Made by a program: the position numbers and the translations under genes
Notes under the pieces: generated by a model
The model's input: the letters and a program-made list of their open reading frames with translations, nothing else
The model's database searches: none
Told to the model about the DNA's origin: nothing
Assembly (NCBI GenBank): GCA_025531455.1
Contig: JAMYHL010000046.1
Span: 62,001-126,000 of the forward strand
Reading direction: 5' to 3'
DNA: 64,000 nucleotides
Source of the DNA: Apiotrichum sp. Y4204
Taxonomy: Eukaryota > Basidiomycota > Tremellomycetes > Trichosporonales > Trichosporonaceae
In this document: one piece after another, positions 45,760 to 56,918 of the stretch
How positions within the stretch are numbered: the first letter of the stretch is position 1
Layout: each line of letters opens with the position of its first letter

Positions 45760-46001
45760 TATGGCAATGGGTCGGGAGATGAATGGGAGTGCGGTGAGAA
45801 AAGAAAGAAGAAAGAGAAACAAGAATCGGCTACGGACAAGATAAGGCAGCCGGGGAGCAAAAAAAAAAAAAATCTGGCTGGGTGGTGCCCGAGAAAAAGC
45901 GCGCACAAGACCACTGCTGTCTGAGACCTTTGAATCCTGGAGCTATCTTACGAGCAACCAACCGGGTTGGCGTTGCCGTGTCCGCCACCTGTCACAAAGT
46001 C
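45760..46001. promoter_or_regulatory. Permease promoter with GATAAG and A14 tract
   Basis: GATAAG at 45840-45845 and a homopolymer of 14 A at about 45859-45872 lie in the first 115 bp upstream of the permease start. Confidence 0.4.
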
Positions 46002-46379
46002 TCACTCCTCGTGATCGGGCATGAATGAAAACAGGGGTCCATTGCTGCCGCTACCGCTGCCGGGGGGGCTGCCGGGGGGGGCTGCCTCCGCCTCCATAGG
46101 CCGCCGTGTGTGACGTTGCTCGGGGCGCGGGGGCAACGGCTTGAACGGCTTGGAAGGCTTGGAGGGGTGTGACGGCCAAACATGCCTCCGGACACGAGGT
46201 AGAAGAGGAGTGAAGCGGAGAGGTGCATGAGGTGATACGGCCTTGGTGATCCAGGGTCTTGGGACCTTCTTGGCTAGGGAGAGGGAGAGGGGAATGAAGA
46301 GGGGGAGAGGGACCGGGGCAAAAGGGCAAACTGCTGGAGCATGCCGTGTGGCGCTCGTCTGGGGGCGTCCGGGAAACAT
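46002..46379 (-). CDS. Doubtful small basic Pro-rich ORF
   Basis: An intact 125-codon frame begins MFPGRPQTSATRH and ends PLFSFMPDHEE. Its middle (VPRPWITKAVSPHAPLRF, then KPSKPFKPLPPRP) reads more like protein than other intergenic frames, and the C-terminus is Gly/Ser-rich. There is no recognised domain, signal peptide or conserved neighbour, and the start is not confirmed. It lies upstream of and in the same direction as the permease. It may be a small hypothetical protein or chance. Confidence 0.25.
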   Translation of the reverse strand: MFPGRPQTSATRHAPAVCPFAPVPLPLFIPLSLSLAKKVPRPWITKAVSPHAPLRFTPLLPRVRRHVWPSHPSKPSKPFKPLPPRPEQRHTRRPMEAEAAPPGSPPGSGSGSNGPLFSFMPDHEE

Positions 46380-49300
46380 GCAGCGCGGGCAGGTGCAATA
46401 GGGAAGCAGAAGTCGTATGCAATATGACCTATGATGTCTCTGTTAGCCGTGTCGGTGCGACCGCAACAATCACAACAGCCGAGATGACCCAACCACAATC
46501 AAAGGATGTCTCAGAAGAGCCTTGGAATCTCACAAGCTCACATGGTAAACGGCAATTTGGTCCCATGCCCCTACCCCCAGATCCGCCGCGAGAAAACGAC
46601 CGAATGCGGTCTGTCAGTCAATTGCCTCTGACGATGCTCCGGCCCCCCTCTGGCCGTTCTCCCCGAACTCCGTCGCACCTCAATTCTGTATCAGCATCTG
46701 TACTCCCTCCTTTCAGAGTACGCCCGATTGGTCCCTGCGGCGCTTTTTCTGCTCTGCTCCAACAAGCTCGAGGCTGTTTGGAAACTTGTACCTCCTCCAG
46801 ATATCGCTCTGTTGCCAAGGATCAGATAGACACCCGTACCCACTGAAAGTGGTAATTTTGCTTCTCCTCCTTCGCCTCTCGTCCCACAATGTCGCATGTC
46901 CAATGCCGTAATGCTCCTCTCTCAATCTGTAGAAGCCCCATACTCCAATCGCGCGGCACGCATGGGGTATCCTAAAAAGGCACGCCCGGAGGGGCATATC
47001 GCATATATTATCGCGAATCGCATGCACCACATCACCCAGCCTGCGACGCTGTAACGGAGATGGGAACTCTGACTCCGCGGGATGTGTACAGAGAAGGGGC
47101 GGGTTGAGTTCTGCGCCACGTAGAGATAGGGTGTCAGATCAAAGAACAATAGGAGCAACCTGCAACAGGCCACAGGGCAAGATAACCATGCTGCAAATCA
47201 CAAGACCCGGTACAGTACACAGACACCCCACATGTTTGGTACCCTATAGTTGCTCGAGCGTCGATGGGATTGATTGAGGTCGCGGCACTGTGCCTCTTGG
47301 CGATCGCGTGATATCTTTCCGAGACTTTCGGTACCTTTGTCGATCGTTCAACTCGGTCCGAGAGCTACTCTCTCCCTGCTCTAGCATGCGTTGCCGTCAG
47401 CTGATATGGTGGAACTTGGCATCATCTCGGGACCCGTCGGCGTGGACGGACGAATCTGGCTCCTGAGCAAAATAGTCTGTCATAAATGTCATGGTCGTCG
47501 GGATATGATCATGCAATGTAGGCCCACAATAGGCCCACAATGGCCCACAGCGTGTCGGCGCCGGTGGACGTCAGCGACACACGTTGTCTTCCAGGACGGA
47601 AATGTCCCGCAACATGACCACCACCACACGGCTCTTGATATTGCTCCTGGACTGCTCTTACAACCACGCATTCTGCGAACATCCCAAGATCCCACAGGGT
47701 CCACCAGGTGACGACGCATGCACAACACTGCATCAACCCATTCATGCGGGCGGCGAAATGTGCATCCGGGACTAGCGTCGGCAACAGCTACATCTGTGCC
47801 ATAGGATAGCAAGACGGACTTAGTAGCGATATCCCGTTGTCTGCTGTCATTCACGCTCGGAAAAGCACTACTGACTATTCATGGGGCATTGAAACCCGGG
47901 AAGTAGATGTGATCGCTACATGGCCTCTGAATATCCCGATAAGCCATGGAGTGCGAGTAGCACACATCACTAGATACTACTGCACCTCAAGCGCGACGAC
48001 CGTCCCGTGGTGATGGCCGACCCTGCATGATTGCGTCCTTTTTCCGACAGTGCTTACCCACTATCCGCGGTCGCGCCGCGGCCCCCACACAGCTCGGAGA
48101 CCAACGGAACATCCCGTCCCGAAGAAGTCCTGACTTTTGAGTTGTCGAGTTCGAGTGGACGCTCCGCATTCCGAAACGGATGTGATCAAGCCACATGGCG
48201 ATCTTCGTGCCAGCTGCAAGGCTGCAGGGCCTGCCGGATGCATTCCTATAACGCACGCCCAAGAACTAAAGCAACCTCATTGCGGAGCAAAGATGATACC
48301 TAACTCTCCTTCAACCTGCACTTTCTTCCCATTCTTCTTCTTGATGGCTTCAGTTTTTCTTGTTTTCTGAATCCGAGTTTGAGGAAAGGATCGCCGGAAC
48401 AACATTACAGAGGCGATAACGGCCCGCCGCGTCACGAATCGCAGCTCTCACGAATCGCAGCTTCACAGCCATCAACACTTTGACATCCATCAGTCCTCTG
48501 CATCACACCTCCTTGCCTTACCCCACACATTTAGTTCAGGAGACCCATTGGCCGTTGCCCATAGCCCCATGTCTTTATCTCCACAATTGCGAGTGGGGCA
48601 ACACGTCCACTAACGTGCAGAGCTGCTTATCTCAATTCGAAATGGACGTGAGGGCGCTACGGTCCGGGCATTCCACGGCATTATATGGCTGTCGTGCGAC
48701 AGTCACTCTTTTGCGGGGTATCTGGTTCCCAGGGCTATACTTCTGGCTTCATGTTCTTGGCGACCACTGAAGCGCGTCGGCGTTGTCGGAAGCGTCGGTA
48801 GCCCCGCTTGCACTTGTGGGCGTCCTAATTCGGGACGACGGTGTTGACTGTGGACGGACGCTCATTACCATCCTACCCCACATCCACGACGCCATGTGAC
48901 GTTCCAGACTGCTGTTCCATTCCTCCGAGAGCGCTTAAGGCGCCGACCGGCCTTTTGTTCGGGACCGGAATCCTCTGCGACTGGTGGATTAGTAGCCATT
49001 CTACGATAAGCGCATTACCACGTTTTCTCACGTGTCTGTCGGGGACTAACGTCTTACGGCAATAACTGGGGACGGGCTGCAGAAACTGACGTCCAACAGC
49101 CATTGTCTACGCTATCGCCCACCTGAATGGGTCGGTAGACAGTCACGGGATTCGGCGCTTCTCAGTACCTTTCTATGATCACCGAGACTTGTCGTGGAAC
49201 AGGAAGTATGATGCGGAGTGGGCAGATTAGTTACCGACAGGTTTGTTTTTACCGTCGACATCTCACGAACCTTGTCGTCCTCATTTGCTCTATGTCTTGC

Positions 49301-49455
49301 CCACGACCTGTGTTTAAGCGCCTTCACGAATAGTGACTGTCGCGTGCACACGATAAGTCCGATAAGCTTTCACAAGAATGAGTGACTGTTGCGCACAGTA
49401 CTTAAAGTCGTGATAACCCTCTCCAAAAGCTCACTCTCACCAACCTCGCGCCACC
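46380..49455. other. Long intergenic region upstream of the MFS transporter
   Basis: About 3.1 kb without a supported gene. Frames up to about 120 codons lack protein-like composition. Two GATAAG sites lie close to the MFS start (separate entry). Confidence 0.45.
49352..49366 (+). promoter_or_regulatory. Paired GATAAG sites upstream of the MFS transporter
   Basis: GATAAG at 49352-49357 and 49361-49366 lie about 90-105 bp before the start codon. Paired GATAA elements are the target of nitrogen-catabolite GATA factors, and yeast DAL5 is controlled in this way. Regulation here is inferred. Confidence 0.45.
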
Positions 49456-51255
49456 ATGTCCGAGATCGAAAAATCCTCCCTGCACCAGGTAAACTCCAAG
49501 GCCCTCTCCGTGGAGGAGGAGCACCTTGAAGTTCACCTTCCAGAGTCTCTCCGCGGCCTCAGCCAGAAGGAACGCGATGCTATTGCGAAGAGCGGTACCC
49601 GGAAGATTGACATCATGCTTATCCCTGCGCGTAAGTACGGCCGTGGTGGACTTGGCACTGTGAGCTGCGACTGACAGCAGTCACTGTGTTGTATCTCCTA
49701 AACTTCCTGGACAGGTATGTAATCAGGATTCCGAGGCGTGTGTACACAAGGCATCGCGCTAACAGGCCAAGACAGAACTTGTCGTCGGCCAAGATTGCTG
49801 GACTCACGGATGACCTTGGCCTCACTGCGCAGCAGTACGGAACCTGTGTTGCCGTGCTCTTTGCAGGATACATCTCTCTTCAGATTCCCTCCAACATGAT
49901 TGCCAGTAAGGTGGGTATCACAGTCGCTGTGCGCAGTGTTCTTACTGTCTAGGTGTCGCACCCTGGTTGGTACATCTGCTTCAATGCGTCGCTTTGGGGT
50001 GTCGTGTCCGCATGCACCGGTGCGGTTCACAACTACGCCGGATTGGCAGTGGCGAGGACCTTCTTGGGCTTTGTTGAGGCGGCATTCTTCCCCGGTGGTA
50101 AGTGGGCAGTCCTATTACGTCCTTTTGAGCCGCGGCTGACGGAGAACAGCCATCTTCCTTGTATCCCTCTTCTACCCGCGTCGTGAGATGGCATTGTGAG
50201 TCAAATTCCGTGGACACGTGACTGATAACAGCCGCGCGGCTGCGTTCTACACTGGCTCGCAAGTGGGCAACGCTTTCGGCGGTCTATTTGCGATCGGTAT
50301 CCTGCGCCTTGATGGCGCACATGGCCTTGAGGGCTGGCGCTGGCTGTTCATTGTCGAGGGAGCTCTCACGGTTGGCGTCGCAATTATTTGCGGCTTCGTC
50401 ATTCCCAACCGCCCCGAGACTGTCCGCTGGCTTACACCCGTCGAGAAGGACATGCTCTTGTGGCGCCTCGAGTCTGACCGCGGCACTAAGGACGAAAATG
50501 ACGAGGTCAGCATCGGCCATGCGTTCAAGCTGGCGGTCACCGACGTAAGTAAACGCCTGCAAAGTTTGATGCTGACTGCCATAGCCCAAGACGTGGATTC
50601 TGTGCCTTTGTCTCCAGTTTGCCTTTATTGCGGCCACCGTCACCAACTTCTTCCCGATCGTGAGTATCATCCGTTAGCCTATGCGCGAGCTGACAGATAG
50701 GTTGTTTCTGGCCTCGGCTTTGACCGTACTACCACTCTGGGCATCAGCGCTCCGCCATACATCATCTGCGCTATTGGTCTGCTCATTGTTGGATTCAGCA
50801 GCGACCGGACGTGCAACCGTTCCTATCACATTGCCGCACCCATGTGTCTGACACTTATCGGCAACATCATCGCGGTCTGCACTACGGCAATTGCGCCGCG
50901 GTACGTTGCCATGTGTCTGCTCCCAGTTGGCTTCTACTCGGCCTCGACTATTGTCCTTAGCTGGATCAGTGGAAATCTCACCGGTCCGAGTTCCAAGCGC
51001 GCCATTGTCTATGCCATCGTCAACGCTTGTGCGCAAATCCCCAATATCTGGTCCTCGTATCTGTACTACGCCCCGCCCCGTTATGTGGCTGCCTTCATCG
51101 TCGACCTCGCCGCCAGCGCGCTCACCATCGCTATGGCGTTCGTTGCCCGATGGTACTTTAAGCGCGAGAACCGGAAGATGGACGAGGGCCAGGATCTGGG
51201 CAAGTGCGGCCCTTCCGAAGTCCAGCTCCGTTCTGGATTCCGCTACCAGTTGTAG
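49456..51255 (+). CDS. MFS transporter of the allantoate/vitamin permease (Dal5/ACS) family
   Basis: Eight exons: 49456-49630, 49681-49714, 49772-49910, 49953-50097, 50150-50195, 50232-50544, 50585-50659 and 50701-51255, giving 493 aa. The first transmembrane region reads LTVLYLLNFLDR, then QNLSSAKIAGL, the hallmark of the anion:cation symporter family. Later segments (FLGFVEAAFFPG, FYPRREMA, GLEGWRWLFIVEG) fit Dal5, Tna1 and Vht1 relatives. At exon 3 I chose the acceptor that yields DRQNLSS; an acceptor nine nt earlier would add three residues. The protein probably imports an organic anion such as allantoate, ureidosuccinate, nicotinate or a vitamin across the plasma membrane. It has the most introns of any gene in the window. 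Confidence 0.9.
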
Positions 51256-51818
51256 AAAGAGCGTTTCGGCTCATAGAATTATTGAAAGGAATGAATTTGT
51301 GGAGTGGCGTTTCCCCACTGAAGGACCACATTTTGCTGCATCATGTTTTCCCTCACAGGTATCCGACATTTATGCAAAATGATGCAAAATGTAGCCAAGA
51401 GTCAGTTCATTAGCCTCACAGATTATCTGCTGTATGCATGGCCCGACCATAGTAGGAGAGAGGAAAAACCTCAGAAAAGAAAACAGAAAATTGCCACAAA
51501 ATGCGCAAATATCTGATATATCGATGTCCTAAGGCCACAAACGGACGACGGTGCAGTTGCGTCGGGGAGGGGCAGCAGTTAACGAGAGGACAGAAGCTTT
51601 CAAAGCCTAGAGAAACATGCGGAGCGAGTCAAAAGGAAGCGAAGGCTATAGCCCGTTGAACATATACCGTCCAGTCGATGTAGACATCAATCTCCAAGGT
51701 CAGGACTGCCTCGTATGGGTTGGGTTAGCGTTCGGTAGCACACAGCGATCGCGTCAGTTCCATGTAGCTTCCAACATCAAGACGCAAGAGATGCATTGGC
51801 GTGGAAGTGTCATGACAT
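51256..51818. other. Convergent 3' intergenic region
   Basis: About 560 bp between the ends of the MFS gene and the dehydrogenase gene. Nothing is recognised beyond probable 3' untranslated sequence. Confidence 0.4.
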
Positions 51819-53055
51819 CTATGCGGCACGAGCCTCCGCCTCGCAGTAGTTCCACAGCTTGTCCCAGGCCTGCGGGTACCGAAGATCAGGGCGGGCAGGA
51901 ACGATAGTCTGGACATTGGAGATGTACGCGCCGCTCTGCTGTGTCGCCTCGGCGACGCTCATGTTCGCCGCCCAGAGCTGGTTGAGCGCGCCCTGCGCGG
52001 GAGTAAGCTGCGTAGCGGCAAGGACGGGGCCCGCGGCCTTGAGGATGTCCACCGCCCCAAGGTGGTTGCCGAGGTTGGTAGCGACCATGCCGGGGTGGAC
52101 GGAGAATGCGAGCACCTCGCCATCCGAGACGCCCGACTTAGGCCCGTGGTGGTGGTCGATCCATTTGGCGAGCGCAATGTTGCCCCACTTGGACTCGCCG
52201 TACTCTGCCCACTCGCCGAGCTGGGTGCCTCCGCGCTTGAGCGCGGCGTAGTCGATTCCGCCGTTCGCAGGCCCGCAGCGCGGCGCGAACATGTGCCCGA
52301 ACGAGGTGGTGAGGACGACACGAGAGGGCTCAGAGTAGTTCCGCGACGTGCGCTTAAGTAGCGGGAGGAGGTGCGAGATGAGGCGCTGGTGCCCGACGAC
52401 CTGGATGTCAGTACGTGAGGTTTGAGGGCAAGTTGCGCTGGGAGTTACTCACGTTGGTGCCGAATTGGAGGGCGTATCCTTGAGCGGTGAACTGTCCGGG
52501 CGGAGTAGCCATGATTCCGGCGTTGGCGAAAAGGACGTCGAGACGCGCCTCCTTGGCGAGAATGGCGCGGGCAGCGGCGTCAACACTGTTGAGGTCCGAG
52601 AGGTCGAGGTTGATGTACTCGAGGACTCCCGGGCTGCTGGTCGACGACTTGTACACCATCTCACCCCGGATGTTGCGCGAGCCGCCCTCACGGATCGCGA
52701 CGATGGCGGCGTTTGCGCGCTCCTCGCTGCGGCACGCGACGTACACCTTGGCGCCGTGGTCGTAGTACGCCTTGGCCGTCTCGTATCCCGTGCCCGAGTT
52801 GGCGCCGGTAACGAGCACGACCTTGCCCGAGTGGTCGTCCATCTTTGCGGGCGTCCACTTGGGACGGAAGCGGAAAAGCATGTTCATGAACGGGAAGCCG
52901 CTGTGGATCACCGCCATGACAACGTAGTATACCCAGTCCCACAGCGATGGCGCAGGAACGGAACCGCTGGCTGACGTGGTGCCGGTGCCGGCGTTCGCGC
53001 GCGTCCCGTCAGACCGCGCCCCGGCGCGCGTGGTCGGTTTGTTGCTGGTTGTCAT
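51819..53055 (-). CDS. Membrane-anchored short-chain dehydrogenase/reductase (retinol-dehydrogenase-like)
   Basis: Exons on the minus strand are 53055-52453 and 52400-51819, giving 394 aa. After a Thr/Ser/Gly-rich tail, residues 41-60 form a hydrophobic anchor. The cofactor motif is TGANSGTG (83-90), followed by CRSEER, typical of NADP(H)-preferring members. A NAG motif (NAGIM) follows, then Ser234 (TTSFGH) and the active-site Tyr268-x3-Lys272 (YGESK). The arrangement resembles retinol dehydrogenases 11-14 and fungal relatives on the ER or lipid droplets that reduce aldehydes or ketones on hydrophobic substrates. The substrate is unknown. TTTTATATA on the plus strand at 53119-53127 gives a TATA box on the coding strand about 64 nt upstream. 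Confidence 0.9.
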
Positions 53056-54743
53056 TTGGGGCGTTGGCTTTTAGTGGGAAATGAGGTAGTTGGGGATGCT
53101 TTATGCACGCGAACGCGCTTTTATATACAGAGTTCGAGTTGCGTGAGAGAGAAAGAGTGCCGACAACACGACACGATGACGATAACGAGCATGGTGAACA
53201 CAGAGCCGCGTCATGGTTGCCCGACATGTCGTCTGGCCAATCGAAACATTCGAACGAGCAACTCCCCTCCACTGCAGGCGTCCCAGACGCCACGTTCCTG
53301 TTCCCTCTCCCGTAACCTCGTCCTCCACACTGTGCAAAGCACTGCAGGTCTGCTTCGGCGCTAGACTTTTCTACACCAAGGTCGCTCGCTGCAGGTTCTA
53401 TAAATTGTGCAGACAGTTGGAGACCGGCGGCCTGGCTCGCTTACCGGCAAAAGGCTCAGTGGCTGACGTCATGGCCGTTGCCGCCGATGGCCATCGCGTT
53501 CGCGCTGCTTTCGCCATCGGCCTAGTTACGCGCTACGCCGACGGTCTGCGAACTTGGCGACGGGCCAGGGCCGTGGATCGATATCGGGGAACAAGGCGTG
53601 GGCTGCACGCGGTGCACGTGGATGCTCGTTCCGATACTGCCCAGCTGCCAGTCCGCTCTCCCGCCGCGTCGTCGGCTTGACAGATCAGGGCCCGATGATT
53701 CCCGATATCGAGGGTGGCTGCGGCAAACGGGCTCCAGAGAGCACAAAAGATCTGTTTATGGAGCACGCAGCTTGACCGCAAACGGCAAAGGACGCGATCG
53801 TGCTTTAGCACGCGACATGGCTGCTGTTGCTTCTAATGCAAGTGGATCTCTGCGCATCAGCCTGGTATCGTTGCGCGGGTGGGGGTGGAACGGCATCGCC
53901 ATCGCGGCCGTGGCCTGGGTGATGGTTTTGAGGGGGGTCGGTAGCCCGCGAGCAGGGGCCACCGTGACCGTCGCACCGTGATCATGTCAAGACGGCAAGT
54001 GATGACGGCGGCCTGTTGGTGCGAGTCTCTCTCGGGGCCGCCGACGCGGAGCGCAACGGTTGGCAGCAGCCTCTGTGATAGTCTGGCAGCCTCCTCAAAT
54101 GCTCGACGCCGTGCAGAAGTCAACCTGAACACCGCAGTCTGATAATGGATCCAGCGGTGTTCTGAATAACGCCGCGGTCAGCCCGATGAGTCGATGATGA
54201 AGTGACAGAGTTGGTGCGACCGAGCACGCGATTGTGGCGTCGTCGGACTCGCCGGGCCATATCGCCCCTGAGCGCGACAGAAAAGCACCTCGATATCTCG
54301 ACGATAATTGGCGTCTCGTTCACCCGCGCAGTTGCCGAGCTGCTGGACGCCGCCTTGGCAGCAGCGGCAAAAGGGGCACTGTGCACTCGTTTCGTGATCC
54401 CACTCGGCGTATCAGCTTGCGTATCAACACTTCCGGGGCCTCGGCTTTCTGCGCTGCTCTTGTTATCAATTCGCCATATAACGCCATTCATGGACATTTT
54501 TGTCGACACAATCTCGGATTTTTAGACTTGATGTCACTACTATGACCGCTGGAATCCCATCCTACCTGTGCGCGATGCGGGACGGCCCAGCGGCGGGCGT
54601 ATCAGAAGCATCGGTGGTGGCGTGATGAGAGGAGAGTCCTGCCGACGTCGTCGTGCGTATTGAGGTCACTGAGCGGAACACTTAATAGTGGAGCTCACGG
54701 CGCTGTCGCACTCGGCACCCATCTACAGCTACTCACTCCAACC
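53056..54743. promoter_or_regulatory. Divergent intergenic region between dehydrogenase and CoA-ligase genes
   Basis: About 1.7 kb. It has a TATA box for the dehydrogenase at 53119-53127 (minus sense). No further gene is supported, although short open frames occur. Confidence 0.45.
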
Positions 54744-56535
54744 ATGTCCGGCACCATAATCTTCGAGTCCGACTATCCGAAACCGCACCTGCCGGAGACG
54801 TCAATCTTCAGCTTCCTCTTCCCCGCACAGCCGACCTTTGACGCTGCGCTTCCGGCGTACATCGACGGACTGAGCGGCCGCGTCCTCTCGCGCGGCGAGC
54901 TAGAGGACCGGGCGCTTCGCCTCGTCTCGGGCGTCCGCAGCCTCGGCCTGCAGCGAGGCGACACCGTCTGCCTCTGGGGCGCGAACAGCCTCGAGTGGGC
55001 GACCGCCATCTACGGCCTCTTCGCCGCCGGCGCTGTCGTCTCGCCTGCGAACATCGCGTAGTGAGTGTATTTGGGCACCGTGCAAAAGCGAACACGTTCT
55101 GACCGACAGCACCGCAACCGAGATCGCACACCAAATCAACGACTCGGGCTCGCAGCTCATATTCCTTGATCCCTCGCTCCTCCCGGTTCTCGACGAGGCG
55201 CGCCCCCTTCTCCGCCGCTCATTCCCCGCCGAGCGCGTCATCCTGCTGTCAGATGCCGCCGCCGGCCCCGTGAACGGTCCTGCGTACAGGACTGTCGACG
55301 AGATCCTCGGTGCCCGCGGCAAGGCGGAGCGCTTTGACGGCGCCGATGCCCACGCCACCACCCTCATCTGCTATTCGTCCGGCACCACCGGTCTCGCCAA
55401 GGGTGTCGAGACCACACACTTCAACCTCACCTCCGAGATCCAGATGCTCGGCAGCGGCGCGCGCCACCTCGTGAGCGGCGTCGACGTCGCACTGGGTGTT
55501 CTCCCTTTCAGTCATATCTACGTGAGTCAACCTTGAGCCAAGTTGGGCATCTTCTCGAATATCACTGACATACAGGGCCTCGTCATGCAGTTCCTCCAGC
55601 CGCTCGCCGTCGGCGTTCCCGTTGTCTCTCTCCCTCGCTTCCAGGAGATCCCAGTTCTCGAGGCGATCCAAAAGTTCAAGATCACGCACGCATTCTTCGT
55701 TCCCCCGATCTTCATCATTCTCCTCAACTCTGCCAACGTTCAGAAGTACGACGTGTCGTCCCTCGCCACCGTCTTCTCTGGTGCAGCACCGCTGGGTGGC
55801 GAGGTCGCCGAGGCCTTCGAGGCCAAGCTCCAGACACGCGTCCTCCAGGCGTACGGCAACACGGAGACCACCTCGGTCGTCACCGCCGGCCTCACCCACG
55901 AGTTTGTCAACCGTCCCGGATCGGTCGCCACCTGCGGCAAGCTCCTCCCGCATTACCAGGTACGCCTCGTCGGCGAGGACGGGCGTGACCACCCGGAGCG
56001 CGGCGAGATGTGGGTGCGCGGCCCGGCGGTGATGAAGGGCTACCTAAACAACCGCGAGGCAACCACCAAGACCCTCGTCCAGGGTGACTGGTACCGGACA
56101 GGCGACGTCTGCGTCCGCTCCGACGACGGATGGTACACGATCGTAGACCGGATCAAGGAGCTGATCAAGTACAAGGGTTTCCAGGTGCCGCCAGCCGAGC
56201 TCGAGGCGCTGCTGTTGCAGCACCCTGATGTGCTGGACTGCGGCGTGATCGGGGTGTACGACAAGGCGCAGGCGACCGAGCTGCCGCGCGCATATGTCGT
56301 CGGGCGCGGATTCGAGGCCGGAGGCGACGGCGGCGCAGCGGCGGCCAGGTTCTCGCGTGATATCGCCGCCTGGGTCGCTGGGCGAGTCGCGCGCCACAAG
56401 CGCCTCGTGGGCGGTGTGGTCCTCATCGACGCCATTCCCAAATCGCCCTCGGGCAAGATCCTCCGCAAGGAGCTTCGCGTTCGTGCCGAGGCCGAGTTCG
56501 CTGCCCAGAACGTACCCGCTGCGGCGCGGTTGTAG
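54744..56535 (+). CDS. 4-coumarate-CoA-ligase-like acyl-CoA synthetase with ARL terminus
   Basis: Exons are 54744-55060, 55110-55521 and 55576-56535, giving 562 aa. The ATP/AMP-binding loop YSSGTTGLAKG lies at about 194-204. Other family motifs are AYGNTETT (A5), MWVRGPAVMKGY, YRTGDVC with a following DR (A7-A8), and PKSPSGKILRKEL with the catalytic C-terminal Lys (A10). It activates a carboxylic acid to an acyl-AMP and then an acyl-CoA. Relatives in fungi act on aromatic or medium-chain acids. The last three residues, ARL, fit the PTS1 consensus (small-basic-Leu), so a peroxisomal location is likely. The substrate cannot be read from the sequence. Confidence 0.9.
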
Positions 56536-56775
56536 TTCACGACATAGATGATATTTGTATATTAGTTATTATGATGACATGGCATTGGTATTCTCAGGCA
56601 ACGGCCCGTCGAAGTGCAGCAATGGTCAAGAACAGGATTCAGTAGCGGGCTCGGCTGCCGACAATGTCGTTGCCAACGAGCAGCTCAACAGACAACCGTC
56701 GCCACCTCCGCATCGACCTCTCCGAGCCGGCGAGCCTGCGCAACGCAGACCCATCCCCGATTATGCTGCTGTCTG

Positions 56776-56880
56776 GGGCGTGTAGCTCAGTTGGTAGAGC
56801 GTGTCATTAGCAGGGAGGACGGCGTAGCAGCTCTTCTTCCTATCTTGACAAGGTCTTTGGTTCGATTCCTAACTCGTCCA
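56776..56880 (+). tRNA. tRNA-Ala (anticodon AGC) with a 32-nt intron; some stem mismatches
   Basis: Folding by hand gives acceptor GGGCGTG/CTCGTCC, D-arm GCTC-AGTTGGTA-GAGC, anticodon stem TGTCA/TGACA (perfect) and loop TT-AGC-A. A canonical intron follows position 37 (56813-56844). The variable loop and T-arm TTTGG-TTCGATT-CCTAA come next, and the discriminator is A. The G3:U70 wobble, the universal identity element of alanine tRNAs, is present. The A-box and B-box (GGTTCGATTCC) are intact, and a T7 terminator follows at 56912-56918. Two mismatches (6:67 and 51:63) suggest either a slightly divergent functional copy or an early pseudogene. Confidence 0.75.
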
Positions 56881-56911
56881 GATGCTGGGGTTCTCGCATG
56901 GAACCGTCTTC

Positions 56912-56918
56912 TTTTTTT
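56912..56918 (+). terminator. RNA polymerase III T-run terminator
   Basis: Seven consecutive T lie 32 nt after the tRNA 3' end. Confidence 0.6.

Noticed and set aside
47489..47854. 121-codon minus-strand frame
   Set aside because: Trp/Cys/His-rich without any motif; isolated in a gene-poor stretch.
55249..55992. 247-codon minus-strand frame opposite the CoA ligase
   Set aside because: Antisense shadow; the plus strand carries all adenylation motifs.
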